Source: Nostoc sp. MS1
Lineage (GTDB): Bacteria > Cyanobacteriota > Cyanobacteriia > Cyanobacteriales > Nostocaceae
Direction: 5' to 3'
DNA length: 45,733 nt
Assembly: GCF_019976755.1 (NCBI RefSeq)
Contig: NZ_AP023445.1
Coordinates: 1 to 45,733, forward strand
Below the pieces are notes generated by a model. The model was given only the letters and a program-made list of their open reading frames with translations, ran no database searches and was not told where the DNA came from. Of this stretch, positions 17,085 through 27,348 are shown piece after piece. Position numbers and translations under genes: made by a program. Each line of letters opens with the position of its first letter. Within the stretch, counting starts at the first letter, position 1.

Positions 17085-17411
17085 CTATGAACCTACACCA
17101 GCTTCTTCCCCAGCAACACCCACCTCTGGTTTAGCCTCCTTCGCCTTCTTCTCGAAAATTTGCAGCCCAGCATCAACTACTTCAAACCCATTTTCTGTTC
17201 GTTGACCCAGCTTCCCCGATATAGCTCCGGCCCAGTCCGCAAACTCAGTCGTATTGGTTTCCGCCTTGCGCCAGCTTTTCGCGTTGATCAGCGCAGTAAA
17301 TATTACACCGTTCTGGTCAGTCAGTGAGACTTCAACTTTTTTATTCGCTGCTGGTTTAGCTTCAGGCAGTGAGCCACTAAATTTAAGTGTAACTTCGCTT
17401 TTTGCTTGCAT
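17085..17411 (-). CDS. hypothetical protein downstream of the relaxase
   Basis: 108 aa, not recognised. The first about 75 residues alternate hydrophobic and polar positions (VTLKFSGSLPE, VEVSLTDQNGVIFTALINA) and suggest a small beta-rich domain. The last 25 are charged and Glu/Gly-rich. It lies past the end of the relaxase gene on the same strand, separated by about 1 kb of repeats, so a role in mobilisation or its control is possible. There is no direct evidence of function. Confidence 0.65.
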   Translation of the reverse strand: MQAKSEVTLKFSGSLPEAKPAANKKVEVSLTDQNGVIFTALINAKSWRKAETNTTEFADWAGAISGKLGQRTENGFEVVDAGLQIFEKKAKEAKPEVGVAGEEAGVGS

Positions 17412-17762
17412 ACCTCGCCCCCTGGCTCATCAAAGACTCAAATTTTTAGCTACTGAATTTTATCAGGCAGTCAGATTAGCTACTACAAAGTGATCCTATA
17501 TTTATTAAACCGTTATTGCCCTCTTCTCAAGTTTGGTCATCATTAGTCAACACTAGCTACACATTTATAATCCCTACTAAGCCTACGTAATTAGTAGTCT
17601 TTTTATCCCTGAATCGTATACCATTCTTGAGAAATCATACTAATAGAAACCCGATAACGAATTTTCAATAGTTTCAGTTCAGGCATCATCTTTTTTGTGC
17701 CTAATTAGTTATTGAAAAAGCGGCTTTCACCAATAAATCCCTATGCTGACCAATATCACCGA

Positions 17763-17940
17763 AAAAATCCCGATAAAACCCAATCTTTCCCAGCACTTTC
17801 CCCATTTCTCCCAAAGTTTTCAATCTTTAACTCTGATTATTGACTAATTTCTCATTAAGCTCAAAATTCCCAATACTTCCCAATTAATCCCAGTGATTCT
17901 TAATCTGACCCAACAATTCCCAATTTCTCCCAAACTCCCC
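17763..17940. repeat. helically phased CCC array (10-bp period)
   Basis: CCC triplets recur every 10 bp: 17769, 17779, 17789, 17800 and 17810, then after a 57-bp gap 17869, 17879, 17889, 17909, 17919, 17929 and 17937. Units resemble ATTCCCAATA or TTTCTCCCAA. One-turn spacing puts all triplets on one face of the helix, as in iterons or a nucleoprotein assembly site. The array ends 24 bp before the oriT-like motif at 17965. Confidence 0.65.
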
Positions 17941-17954
17941 AACGGCTAAAATCG

Positions 17955-17989
17955 ACCAAAAAACCTCGCACAGTACGCCATTTTTTGGT
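17955..17989. promoter_or_regulatory. candidate origin of transfer (oriT)
   Basis: A perfect 9-bp inverted repeat, ACCAAAAAA (17955-17963) with TTTTTTGGT (17981-17989), encloses the 16-mer CTCGCACAGTACGCCA (17965-17980). The same 16-mer recurs in inverse orientation at 23325-23340 on the other side of the relaxase gene. An inverted repeat beside a unique motif next to a relaxase is the layout of oriT sites. The nick position cannot be told from sequence alone. Confidence 0.5.
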
Positions 17990-18211
17990 GAAAATTTTTT
18001 GAGTTAAATTGAATTTTAGAGAAGCAGAAATCAAAATATAATACTAAAAACTACATTTGCACTACAAAAGCAGTCTATGGTTGAGAACTTCTGCTCATCG
18101 ATGAATCATTGAAGTATTTTGAGTGGGAGCAAATAAGCAACGAGTAAATATCAATTCAGTACAAAGTTCAAGGTTAATATTTTTCAGCAGGCTAAGAAGT
18201 AAATTGCAGAT

Positions 18212-18359
18212 CAGACTTTTCACGGGAAGTCCTAAAACCCCGTTAAGGCTGGGGGTAGGGTTTAGGGTGTAGGGTGTAGGGAAAAAGAAGAAAGCCTTAC
18301 TACACCCTACACCCCACACCCCACACCCTCTGACTTTTCCACATACCGTGAAAAGTCAG
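18212..18359. mobile_element. 148-bp MITE-like element with 9-bp target duplication
   Basis: Terminal inverted repeats CAGACTTTTCACGG (18212-18225) and CCGTGAAAAGTCAG (18346-18359) match at 13 of 14 positions. The element is flanked by a perfect 9-bp direct repeat, ATTGCAGAT (18203-18211 and 18360-18368), as left by transposition. The interior is a G-rich arm of GGGTGTAG-type heptamers paired with a C-rich arm (CCCTACACCC), so it can fold into a long hairpin. It has no coding capacity and must be mobilised in trans. Confidence 0.75.
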
Positions 18360-18445
18360 ATTGCAGATGACTTAAAGATAAGCATCGACTCCTTACCCTG
18401 TAACACCACATTCTTAGAAGACAAGCATCAAAACTAATAATATAC

Positions 18446-21400
18446 CTACCTTCTCAAGCCTCGACGCGGTTGTGGTGATGGCTGTCGAGAAACAGATAAC
18501 CTAGCTTGAAATTGCTGCTGTTTCAGTTTTATCTCATCCTTAATACTAGTTAATCGTGACTGTAACTCAGGACAGTTGAGTATCTGGGCAATAGTCCTCA
18601 TTTCAATAGTCTGCTGCTGTTTGTTCCAAGCTTGATGATTTTCTAGTTGAGTTTCATATTCTTGAATTTTTGAGGAGAGTTGTTGTTTATAAGTAAATAA
18701 TTCTTTAATAGCTCCGATAGTTTGCAACTGTTGGTCTAGGGTCAAGTTGTATTTAGAACTCAACTCATGAAGCGGAAAACGCTCCATTGCTGTGATCACT
18801 TTTTTTTGTTGAGCGTGTTCTAACCACAAACTATCAATTTGTGGTTGAAGCTGGCTAATTTCATTTTCAATGGCTTGCCTATCAATAGGTGTTGGTACTT
18901 GAGCCACTGGGTCAGCAAAATATTCCTTGACCGCTTGTTCTAGATACAGTAGCTGATGGTCAGTTAGTGCATCAATCACCTTTTTAAATGTCAATTGAGT
19001 CAATTGACCCCTAAAACGTTGTAGCAGCCGCTCTTTACGCTCAAAGTCACTTAACTTCTTAGGTGGCGCTGGGGGTGAATGCCGTTGTTGATTGTTGTTA
19101 TCTCGCCATGCTTTGAGTGTTGATGAAAAGGATAGTGCCTTTTCGTATGCCAGTGGCCCCTGGGCGACAATCAAATCATCAACACCTTTATGCGGCCCCG
19201 GCAATGTCACTACACTCACGGACGCTCCACGTTCTTCTAACAGTCGCCCAGTGCGCGAGATAGCAATTTCTATATTTCGCTTTGTCTCTTCTCGTGTCTC
19301 ATAGTCAAAGCAGAAAGTTATTTCACGTTCTGGAGTAGCGAAAACAGCTAACTCATCCATGAGCCGTGCTTTAACTTGCTCACCACTAGAATCCTTACTG
19401 CGATAACCAGCATAAATCCCTGGTAGTCCGATTGCTGCGTGACCCTGACTCAACAGACTGGCAGCTTTTTTGGCTCCCTCAGTGATGGTGACTGGGAGGT
19501 TATACTTCCAAACACAGTACCAGAATCCACAAGAGCGATCGCTCTCGGTTGGCTGTACTCCATATTTTTCATAGATACGAAAAGCAATATCATCCGGCAC
19601 ATCTAGCAGGAAGATACTCAACTCAGTTTTTGGTGGATGCTCGTATTTAATAAATTTACCCGGTTTATCAGCTTTCTCTCTGGGGTTATTAGGTTTGTAG
19701 CATCCCCATAACTTCCTATCAGGTTTATCCCCTGGTTTTTTGTCAGCAAAAGATTTGGGGTCAACGCCAGCATCACACCACCAGCCGTCGTCTTCAATGT
19801 GAGTATATTTGCTGATGATGCCATTGGACAGCCTACCTGTGTTGGTGCGTCGCAACCCGTCACTGTACATGAGATATTCCCATGCTTCATGCTCCCAATC
19901 AGGAGTTTGATGCAGACTCTTGAAGTTACTGGCAGCAATTTGAGGGTGGATGGCACTGCCAATTACCAATTCTCGCCAGTGTTGGAAGTCCAGTCGTTCT
20001 GGGGCTTCACCCACATGAGCCAGTGTCCAAAATGCTACCTTGCTAGGTACTGTTTTGGGAACTGGTTTTTTAATAACAGATTCTTGAGTCAAAACAATAC
20101 TTTGTTGTGTTTGGGGTGGTTGAGCTTTAATAACTGGCGGTGTAACTTCAGTTCTGACAACTGGTTGGGGTATTGCTATCTGGGGTGATACAGTGACCTT
20201 TTGAGCCGCACTCGCAGTATTTACAACTATTTCCTTCTCAAGTTCTGACTGGTGTTGCTTTTCTAACTCCTTCTGTCTCAGTAGCATCAAAGCATTTTCT
20301 TTAGCTCTACTTGACTGTGCTAAAGCTAATAAACTGTCTTTATCTTCGGTGTACAGTTTTAAGTCATACCTAGCACGGCTAACTGCTACATAAAAGCTTT
20401 CTTGCCCAATAGTATTATCCGCAGCCATCAATACACGGTCGGCCGTTTTACCTTGACTACTATATGTAGTGCTGACAATTGCATAATCCAGGTGTTGCGC
20501 TTGTTGCAGGTTGATAATTTCTGTTCGACCGCTATCTAAATACTCGATTTGAGCGTTAGAACCAGCAATTGCTTTTACTACAAACTCTTGACCGTTACGC
20601 CGTCCTAATTGTCGGTCGTTTTTTGTCCAGCGTAGGCGATCGCCTTCGGCAATTTCAAAGAGTTGATGTTGATAAACTGCCTTACTAAATCCTGTGTCTA
20701 CTTGAAGGTGTTGCCCATCAGGTGAAAGGAGCGTTAGCCTGTCAGCATCTTTACCCACTACTTTATACAGCTTGCCTTTCTCCAGTCCCCGGCGTTTGTA
20801 ACTGCGGGTGGGCATGACCATATCACCTAACTCAAAGTTGTGGGTGTAGCGCATCTGTACTCTTGTTAGGTCTTTGGCTTGCAGTTGGGTGATGGTGGTG
20901 GCAGTTCCTAAACTGCCTTCAGTTTTCAAATGCTCTCGAATGGCTTGCGTAATTGCCAAACGCTCCTTATTTGTTCCAGCCAGTACCAGTGTTCGCGCTC
21001 GTTGTTCGGGTGTGGCTGTTATATAATCATCGGCGATCGCCGCAATTTTAGATTCTGGTGTAACAATCTCAATACAACCGTTTTCATCAAGTCGTGAAAA
21101 TCCCTCCTCAATGCGACTTTGGGCTATCAAGTCTACTGCCAATTTCAGTTTCGGCGCACGTTGTCTATTAGATTCGTTTAAATAACTGGTTTTAATTCCC
21201 GCCTGTTGCAGAGATTTGAAAGGGTTGCCTGCTTCTACTGCTGATAACTGTTTTGTGTCTCCCACTAATAAAACTCTGGCTTGCATTTGGGTTGCCCGTT
21301 CTAAAAGGGCAAGGGCATCTTTAGCACCCAGTAACCCGGCTTCATCCACTATCCAAATTTGATGGGGTTCAATATCTTGGGGCGGTTCAGACACCAGTAA

Positions 21401-22805
21401 CCTAGCAACAGTCTCCGCTTGAACATCCAACTCTTGACTCAGGACTTTAGCGGCCATCGCACTGGGGGCAAAGCCTTTGATGGTGTAGCCCGATGCGGCG
21501 GCGATTTCCTTCAACTCCTTGAGGGCGAAAGTTTTACCAGCACCGGCTACCCCTTGCCATGCCGTAAATTGGTCTGTTGTGGTTGCTGCTGCCAGTACCG
21601 CTCGACGTTGATCTGAATTTAAAGCCGTTTTCTCTAGGTGACTATCAACTATTTCTAGGTGAGCGAGTGGGTTAACTTTACCTTGCCCTGACTGCATTAA
21701 TTTAATGGTTGCCAGTTCCCGATTAACTGCTGCGAGTGTTGTAAAGTCGCGTTTTTCTGGTGATAGGCTGAGTAATTCGGGGTTAGCTTTTACCAAAGGC
21801 TCAATTTGGCTTACATCCGTCGCTAGTCCTTGATTAAGGATGAATTTCTCTAAATCTTCCTGGGTAAACGCCACATTTCTTTCTGAACAGTGAGCGATCG
21901 CATCATTGAGATTCTCATGGCTGACTAACCGGGGCTTTAGTAGAGGCTGCGCCGCCTCCGGTTGTGGAAATTGGATACCCAATGCTGCCGCTTCTTCTCT
22001 CCACTTAGCTTTTAGCTCAGTCGGGTTAATTTTCTGCTTGATGTTACGGGTGGCAGTCCAGGCTGCTTCTCGTTCTGCCCATGTTGCATTTGACCCAGTT
22101 GCACTTAATATCTGCTGTCTTCGTTTAGAAAATTCTTCTAGGTCTTGTTCCCGAAAACCCTTAATCTCAAACTGTCCGTGTTTTAATGCTTCTACCTCAT
22201 AACCTAACTTTTCTACCTCTTGGGCTAGGTAGTTCTGGTACACCATCCCCAGAAATTTCTTGTTTTTGAAAATTTCATCATTAAGAAGGCTGTACCATTC
22301 CCCGTTATCTAGCTGCGTCATATTCATGACCAGGGCATGAGTATGCAGATGCGGATCTAGTTCCCTGGTTTCTATGTGGTCAAACTCCGCGACTACTAAA
22401 TTTCCTGTTCTGGTCGATTCTCGTAGAGTGTCTGTTGTGACCCTAGTGTAGCTGTAGCGTTCTTCTATCAGTTCTAGAGTTTTTGTACTGCCAACTGGTG
22501 AGCAGTAATTAATCTTTCATCCCCTCCTACCAACGATTGCAGGCTGACACTTTTGGTGCTGAGAAAGTAAAGTCTGTTGCTGCCCGTCGTTGCGATGATT
22601 CCAACTTTCTTTTAGCCAGGTGTTCACTACCATCTGGTGACAGCCCATTGACGATGTTAAAAAACGTTTCTTGGTCATCTACTGGCCCCAATAGCCCCAA
22701 TTTCTCTGCACCTTTACCTGACCAACGTGATGTACCTTCCTGGTAATACCCGGACATGAAGTAATGTACTGCTTGCTGTGGCTGGGTGTTCTTTCCTGTC
22801 AGCAT
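18446..22805 (-). pseudogene. MobF-type conjugative relaxase-helicase (TraA/TrwC-like), one frameshift
   Basis: About 1,450 codons. The N-terminal part (22805 to about 22555) has the tandem tyrosines GYYQEG, SGKGAEKLGLLGPVD and DFTFSAPK. A one-base loss in T4 at 22551-22554 breaks the frame. The rest then reads SVSLQSLVGGDERL and reaches the metal-binding triad DPHLHTHALVMN. The RecD-like helicase follows: Walker A GVAGAGKT, Walker B WIVDEAGLLG, and VSRARYDL near its end. A C-terminal module (GFWYCVWKYNLPVTITEGAK, CFDYETREETKRN) resembles DUF3854/TOPRIM-type domains, then a Gln-rich coiled coil. It nicks oriT and unwinds the plasmid for transfer. No type IV secretion genes are recognised nearby, so the plasmid is mobilisable at least. 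Confidence 0.85.
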
Positions 22806-23248
22806 TTGTCTACACCTCTTGTTTCAAGTGCAGATGTCAACAGTAATTGGTTAGCTATCTCTTTAGGATTGTTAATTACAAATCCCTGTTCTTTATTTAC
22901 CTCATTGTAGAGTCGGCTTCTAATTTTTTTCAAACTGACCAATAGCAAAGCACCACAATTCAAACACAACATCAAAGTTTGACTTTATCTCATCAAATAA
23001 TCTTTGACTAATTAGTAGTTTTTAAATATCTCTACTGTCTGGGCATCATGTTTACAAAAGTTAAAAATTTCTCTATCTTCTGTTTTAAAACCGACGAAGC
23101 GAATTAACACACCTGCTAATTCTCTTTTTCTAGAAGATGGGCGGCTACTCCAATAACAGCTACTCTCCCAATAACAAACCAACGTGATTTGACCCGCTTG
23201 TGCCATTAAAAGCGAGAAGCTTACTAGATGTAGTATTGAGTAATTCAA
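22799..23248 (-). pseudogene. hypothetical protein coupled to the relaxase, frameshifted
   Basis: Read with two frameshifts (near 23017 and in the A7 run near 22924-22930), one gene of about 150 codons appears. It starts MNYSILHLVSFSLLMAQ (or at the internal MAQAGQ), passes ISQRLFDEIKSNFDVVFELW and CFAIGQFEK, and ends NQLLLTSALETRGVDKC. Its TGA overlaps the relaxase ATG by 7 bp. No family is recognised. A mobilisation accessory protein is the contextual guess. Confidence 0.45.
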
Positions 23249-23324
23249 ATTTTCATATTACTTAATACGAGTTTTTCTTCCCACTGAAATTGTAAAACTA
23301 AGTCGTTTTTTCTGCACAAACTTT

Positions 23325-23340
23325 TGGCGTACTGTGCGAG
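23325..23340. repeat. inverted copy of the 16-bp oriT-like motif
   Basis: TGGCGTACTGTGCGAG is the exact reverse complement of 17965-17980. It lies 17 bp before the 11-bp iteron array. The two copies bracket the relaxase gene and each faces a phased repeat array on its outer side. A partial echo, GCGTACTG, follows the array at 23540-23547. Confidence 0.7.
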
Positions 23341-23357
23341 AATTGGGATTTTAAGAG

Positions 23358-23543
23358 TGACATGAATTTGACATAGATTTAACATGAATCTGACATCAAA
23401 CTGACATAGATTTACCATCGATTTAACATAGCTTCCATCTGGACAAAGTTACCCTTACCATGAATTTCACATGGATTTAACATGAATCTGACATCAAACT
23501 GACATGGATTTACCATCGATTTAACATAAAACTGACATAGCGT
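23358..23543. repeat. 11-bp iteron array, candidate replication origin
   Basis: Two uninterrupted blocks of 11-bp units: seven units at 23358-23434 and eight at 23456-23543. Units include TGACATGAATT, TGACATAGATT, TAACATGAATC, TGACATCAAAC and TACCATCGATT; the consensus is T(G/A)(A/C)CAT followed by a variable part. Both blocks keep the same order of variants, offset by 98 bp, so one arose by duplication of the other. One helical turn per unit is typical of initiator-binding iterons. It lies about 700 bp from the primase/DUF3987 operon. Confidence 0.75.
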
Positions 23544-23798
23544 ACTGAGGTGTTTTATTACTCATTTTTGCCATACTGAAATGAAAAAATCTGAGCATTA
23601 ATTTCCTAAAATGCTCTTGTTTGCGCTTTAACAGCAACAAATTTTTCTGCTGTTGTTGAGGACAACGGCAGTCATGACAGCATATTGTTGGCATCACCTA
23701 AAGTTGAGATGAGCCACTACTTGATCTGAAGTTGAGGAGAGAAGAACGTATCAGTTATTAGTCAGGTAAAAGGGTCAGCTTTTGGGTCAACAATTGCC

Positions 23799-24053
23799 TT
23801 ATGCTGCCATCTCGCCATTTAATTGCTGCAACCACAGTTTGATGTACTCCCTTTGAGTAGGGCTAAGTTTAATGCTGGCGCTTCGCAGGGCTTGGCGTGG
23901 AAAGATACCCCGCAAGTCAGCTAACATCTCTGGGTTGTGGCAATACTCCAGACACTCAACTATGTAGTCAATTGACTCACTATTGAGCCATTCTGGTGTG
24001 GCGTTAAGTTGGCAGATACCATAATCCATAAGTTTTGTACCGTGGGCTGACAT
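23799..24053 (-). CDS. small hypothetical protein of the replication operon
   Basis: 84 aa, not recognised. It looks helical, with AMPHIPATHIC-type spacing in IDYIVECLEYCHNPEMLADL and the C-terminal KLSPTQREYIKLWLQQLNG. It follows the 59-aa Cys/His protein by about 20 bp on the same strand, so it is probably the last gene of the replication operon. No Shine-Dalgarno is outstanding. The function is unknown. Confidence 0.6.
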   Translation of the reverse strand: MSAHGTKLMDYGICQLNATPEWLNSESIDYIVECLEYCHNPEMLADLRGIFPRQALRSASIKLSPTQREYIKLWLQQLNGEMAA

Positions 24054-24072
24054 TGCCTCACCCTATCCTGAC

Positions 24073-24252
24073 TCATGAAATTATGTCTAATCGCATCATT
24101 TCATGACCAGGAATAGGACAAGTCCATTTTTTCAAGTTAGATTCCACATTTTCGAGTAAGACGATCGCTGTTGACAAGCCATGCTCTTTTTTCACAACTA
24201 TCACAACTCCTTCACAACCGTGACGCTTACTACCTGGACAATGTACTCTCAC
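24073..24252 (-). CDS. 59-aa Cys/His-rich protein translationally coupled to the replication gene
   Basis: GTG start at 24252 overlaps the stop of the DUF3987 gene (GTGA). The product contains VHCPGSKRHGCEGVVIVV near the N-terminus and WTCPIPGHEMMRLDIIS at the C-terminus. Cys5, Cys13, Cys45 and His50 are spaced like a zinc ribbon. It is too short for most gene callers. A small nucleic-acid-binding or regulatory protein is plausible. Confidence 0.6.
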   Translation of the reverse strand: MRVHCPGSKRHGCEGVVIVVKKEHGLSTAIVLLENVESNLKKWTCPIPGHEMMRLDIIS

Positions 24253-27200
24253 CCGTGAACCTTTAGTAATGGTTGGGGATGTTTCAGGTTTTGGGTAGTT
24301 GGTGAGAGTTGGTGGTCGTTGGTGCTGGGTTGGTGAGTTGGTAATTGTTGACCATCATTGCTGGTAGTTGGTGAGTGTTGGTTGTCACTGTCCACCATTT
24401 GTTCCGCCTCTATTTGTTTGTGGTCAGTTGGTGGTATTGGTGAAAGTTGGTGGTGAGTTGGTGGTGAGTTGGTGGTTGCCAACCCTTGCTCTATGTACTT
24501 TTCACCATTTTGTTGGTGCTGTTGGTGGTGATTTTCTCTATTACTACTTTTAGAGTATCTAGATTGATGTCTATCAAAGTAGATTTGCCATCTGAAAAAG
24601 TAGTTGCACTACCACCAATATCACCAACTTTTCTTTCTAATCCTTTTCTAGTATGCTTTTCAGCCGTTGGTGATACCACCAACTCACCACCAACACCACC
24701 AACGTTTTTACGGATATTACCAGGGTAGTATTTCTTACTAATGCGGCTAATAATACCCATGTCACAGAGCAGTTGGCAATCTTGCTCAATATCGGCGGCG
24801 GGAATCTTTTTCAAAGCGTTGATGTTGCGTTTGAGTTCGCTGACTGTAAAACCGTCTTCTCGACGAGCGGCAAAGTCTTTGATTTTCAGTAAGTTACCTG
24901 CAAGTGAATGCTGGTCACTGTTGAGGGCATACAGTAACCGCGCCTGTGCTACGTAAAATCAATGATCTGACAAGCCACTGCCATTGTTTGACCCTCAATA
25001 AACTGCACTGGTATAGTTTCCCCGGCTAACACTGCGTTTACTAGATGCAGCCACAGCGCGAATCTACCGAGATAAGTTTGCAGTTTGGGGTAAGTAGCTT
25101 TTAGTCCTGGATGTTCTTCCGCCTCCAGCCAATTCATAAGTTGATGCTGGTATGCTTGGTAAATTTTCTTGGCATCATTGGTGAGGAAGTAATCACGCTC
25201 TGGTAATCTGCCCAAGGCTTGATAAAGTTCCAGTAACTCGTTATCTAACTGTTCCCCTACACCGTCATCATCTCGGAACAGGTTGATATAAGCCAGGGGA
25301 TTTTCTTTGAGACAGAACAACCAACGGGCAAACTCACCTGCATGATCAGCAAAATCTTGTCTTTGTTGGAACTGTTTTAAGATTTCTGGTTGGGTGTTTC
25401 CAGTGCGGCTAATGGCAGAACGTTCTAAGTAAATACATTTTTCACTGTCTACAACGTCTTTAAATAGTGCGCCACCGTTAAATTCGCTCAGGTCAAGTTG
25501 ACTATCATCGCCTTTGCCAGCACGATATTTATTGAGTCCGGTGATATAACCTGCCCATTCGTCACGCCAGTAGAGTATGCCTCTCCTGTTCTCGCCGTGG
25601 ATTTTCATCCGTGCTTCAATTGTTGACCCTTGGACAATGAACCGCTTACGTGGTGCTGGGTCGTCGGGTAATACATCACCTTTCTTGCAATATTTTAATT
25701 CCTGTTTATAATCCTCTAGTGCCTGTTTCCAATTGTTGTACTCCTGGGTTTCTAATGTATTGAGTGGATTGATGATGGTGGTTTGGGCAGGAGTTTTTAA
25801 CCTGCCAGTGGGAGCGACTACACAAGTCCAGAAAATGGAGGTGACGCTATAGCCTTGTCTGGGGTTAACCACTAATCTGGAAGATGTGCCAATTCTCGAC
25901 CCTGCTACGGGGAACAGTGTAGTTAACAGTGTCTCTGGTGTGACGGGCATTGCCTGGGCTACCGCTTCTAGTAAAAATGCCAGCTTACCGCCGTCGCCCC
26001 ATAATAGTTGGCTGGGTGAGAGTTGGGCTTTTTGGGCTTCTAGCAGTGTCGGTAATTGACGCCTGCTAATTCACGGTCAACTGATTGTTCTTTCTCCTCT
26101 GACCGGGATTTGTATAGCTTAAAGACGCTGCCAGAACTATATAACCTACTCTGGTGGACAGTTCTAGCAGCTGAACTTCTAACTCTGATTGCTTGTAGCT
26201 ACCTGCAATCAGCGAGTCAATCTCTGTTAATAGTTCAGATGAAGTTAGGGTTTGTTTGCTGACTGTGGGATGGGGAATGACATTACTGGGATTATTGACA
26301 ATCACCCGTTCATTCCTGGGCATGGTTTCTCTTCTCTGCCATGCTTTGATACATTCAATAATGTAATCTTCACTCAAGGCGGGTTGAGGATTGTCGCCAG
26401 CCGCCGATTTCCACACCATATCTGGCTCGTTAGCGTCGTCAGAACCCAGTGGGGGTGAACATTTAGAGCAGTAATCGTCAAATAAATCTCTGGGGTTGTC
26501 CGAGTAGTGATAACCTTGGGCATCTAGCCAAGCGGCTGTTCCGATCAGGTCACAGGCTACGGCATAAGCTTTAGTGTTCCTTTCGCCTGAGTGTGCGCCA
26601 CCATCTATTAATCGGCGGTTTTTTTACTCAGGCACAGATATAAAGGACAGCCGTGTTGTAGGTCAGATAAACTGACTGGTTTGGCTACTTTTGCTTTGGG
26701 TGGTGCAGTGGGGATGATTTCTCTAAGTGAGTCGTAGCTGTAGCGTTTACCTGTGTTGAGGATAATTTGGGTTTGTCCGTTGGGGACGTTGTTGGCTCCG
26801 AAGTGCCAACAGCCAGCCAGCCGCATGACTCTTGAGGGGTTTTTGAGAGCGATCGCCATCGGCTAACTCTAGTAAATTGCTTTGCAACTGCTTCCACTGC
26901 TCAGGGTTAATTAGGGACTCGAAAATCCAATAACTGTGTATGGATTTATTACCTGTGTCTATTTGTAAACTTGGTTCTGGTAGTCCAAGATTGCGCCACA
27001 GTTGTTTCTGTAATTCTTTGTCGAGATTGTCGTGTTCGTAGAAGATGGCCCGGCAATCGGTTACATCCTTGTCCGCTTGTCCGCCGCCATTGATGACGAA
27101 GTGAACTCCTCTGCCATCGGATTGCCAAGCGGTAACAGTCCTGATTAATTGTTTGAGATTACGTACCTGGGCGCTTCTGCCTTTATCCCCAATCTTGCGT

Positions 27201-27348
27201 GGGTCGTTGCTAGGGTAAAACTGCGTAGGTAGACTGTATCGCCTTGTTTGTAGCCTAGTGCAGTCAGATGGGCTAGGGCTTGAGAGCGGTCTATAGTGAG
27301 ATTTTTGTCAGGTGTAAAAGCAGCAGTTGGTGGATATGGGATAAACAC
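24249..27348 (-). pseudogene. plasmid replication protein: primase-like domain plus DUF3987, multiple frameshifts
   Basis: About 1,030 codons when read through at least six frameshifts, including A4 at 27217-27220, near 26845, T7 at 26619-26625, near 26060, A4 at 24955-24958 and T4 at 24532-24535. The N-terminal half has archaeo-eukaryotic-primase-like motifs: CRAIFYEHDNL, KSIHSYWIF and MRLAGCWH. The second half is DUF3987, with TCVVAPTGRLKTPAQ as a degenerate Walker A, ILYWRDEWAGYI, and RQDFADHAGEFARWLF. A low-complexity His/Pro/Thr/Gln tail ends it. Such proteins are the likely replication initiators of cyanobacterial plasmids. No other Rep is present. It is followed by two coupled small genes, and the iterons lie beyond. 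Confidence 0.7.

Larger units (their letters stand above)
23249..23798. other. intergenic region holding the iterons
   Basis: About 550 bp without a gene. Apart from the 16-bp motif and the iteron array, the flanks are AT-rich. The segment 23560-23798 shows no ORF or repeat I can support. The AT-rich stretch beside iterons would fit a DNA-unwinding region (inference). Confidence 0.5.

Noticed and set aside
18095..18319. 74-aa minus-strand ORF
   Set aside because: Lies across the MITE heptamer repeats; low-complexity and no family.
19799..20188. Plus-strand ORF of 129 aa
   Set aside because: Shadow of the relaxase gene on the opposite strand.
23358..23543. CRISPR array
   Set aside because: Units are 11 bp and contiguous, with no spacers and no cas genes; this is an iteron array.
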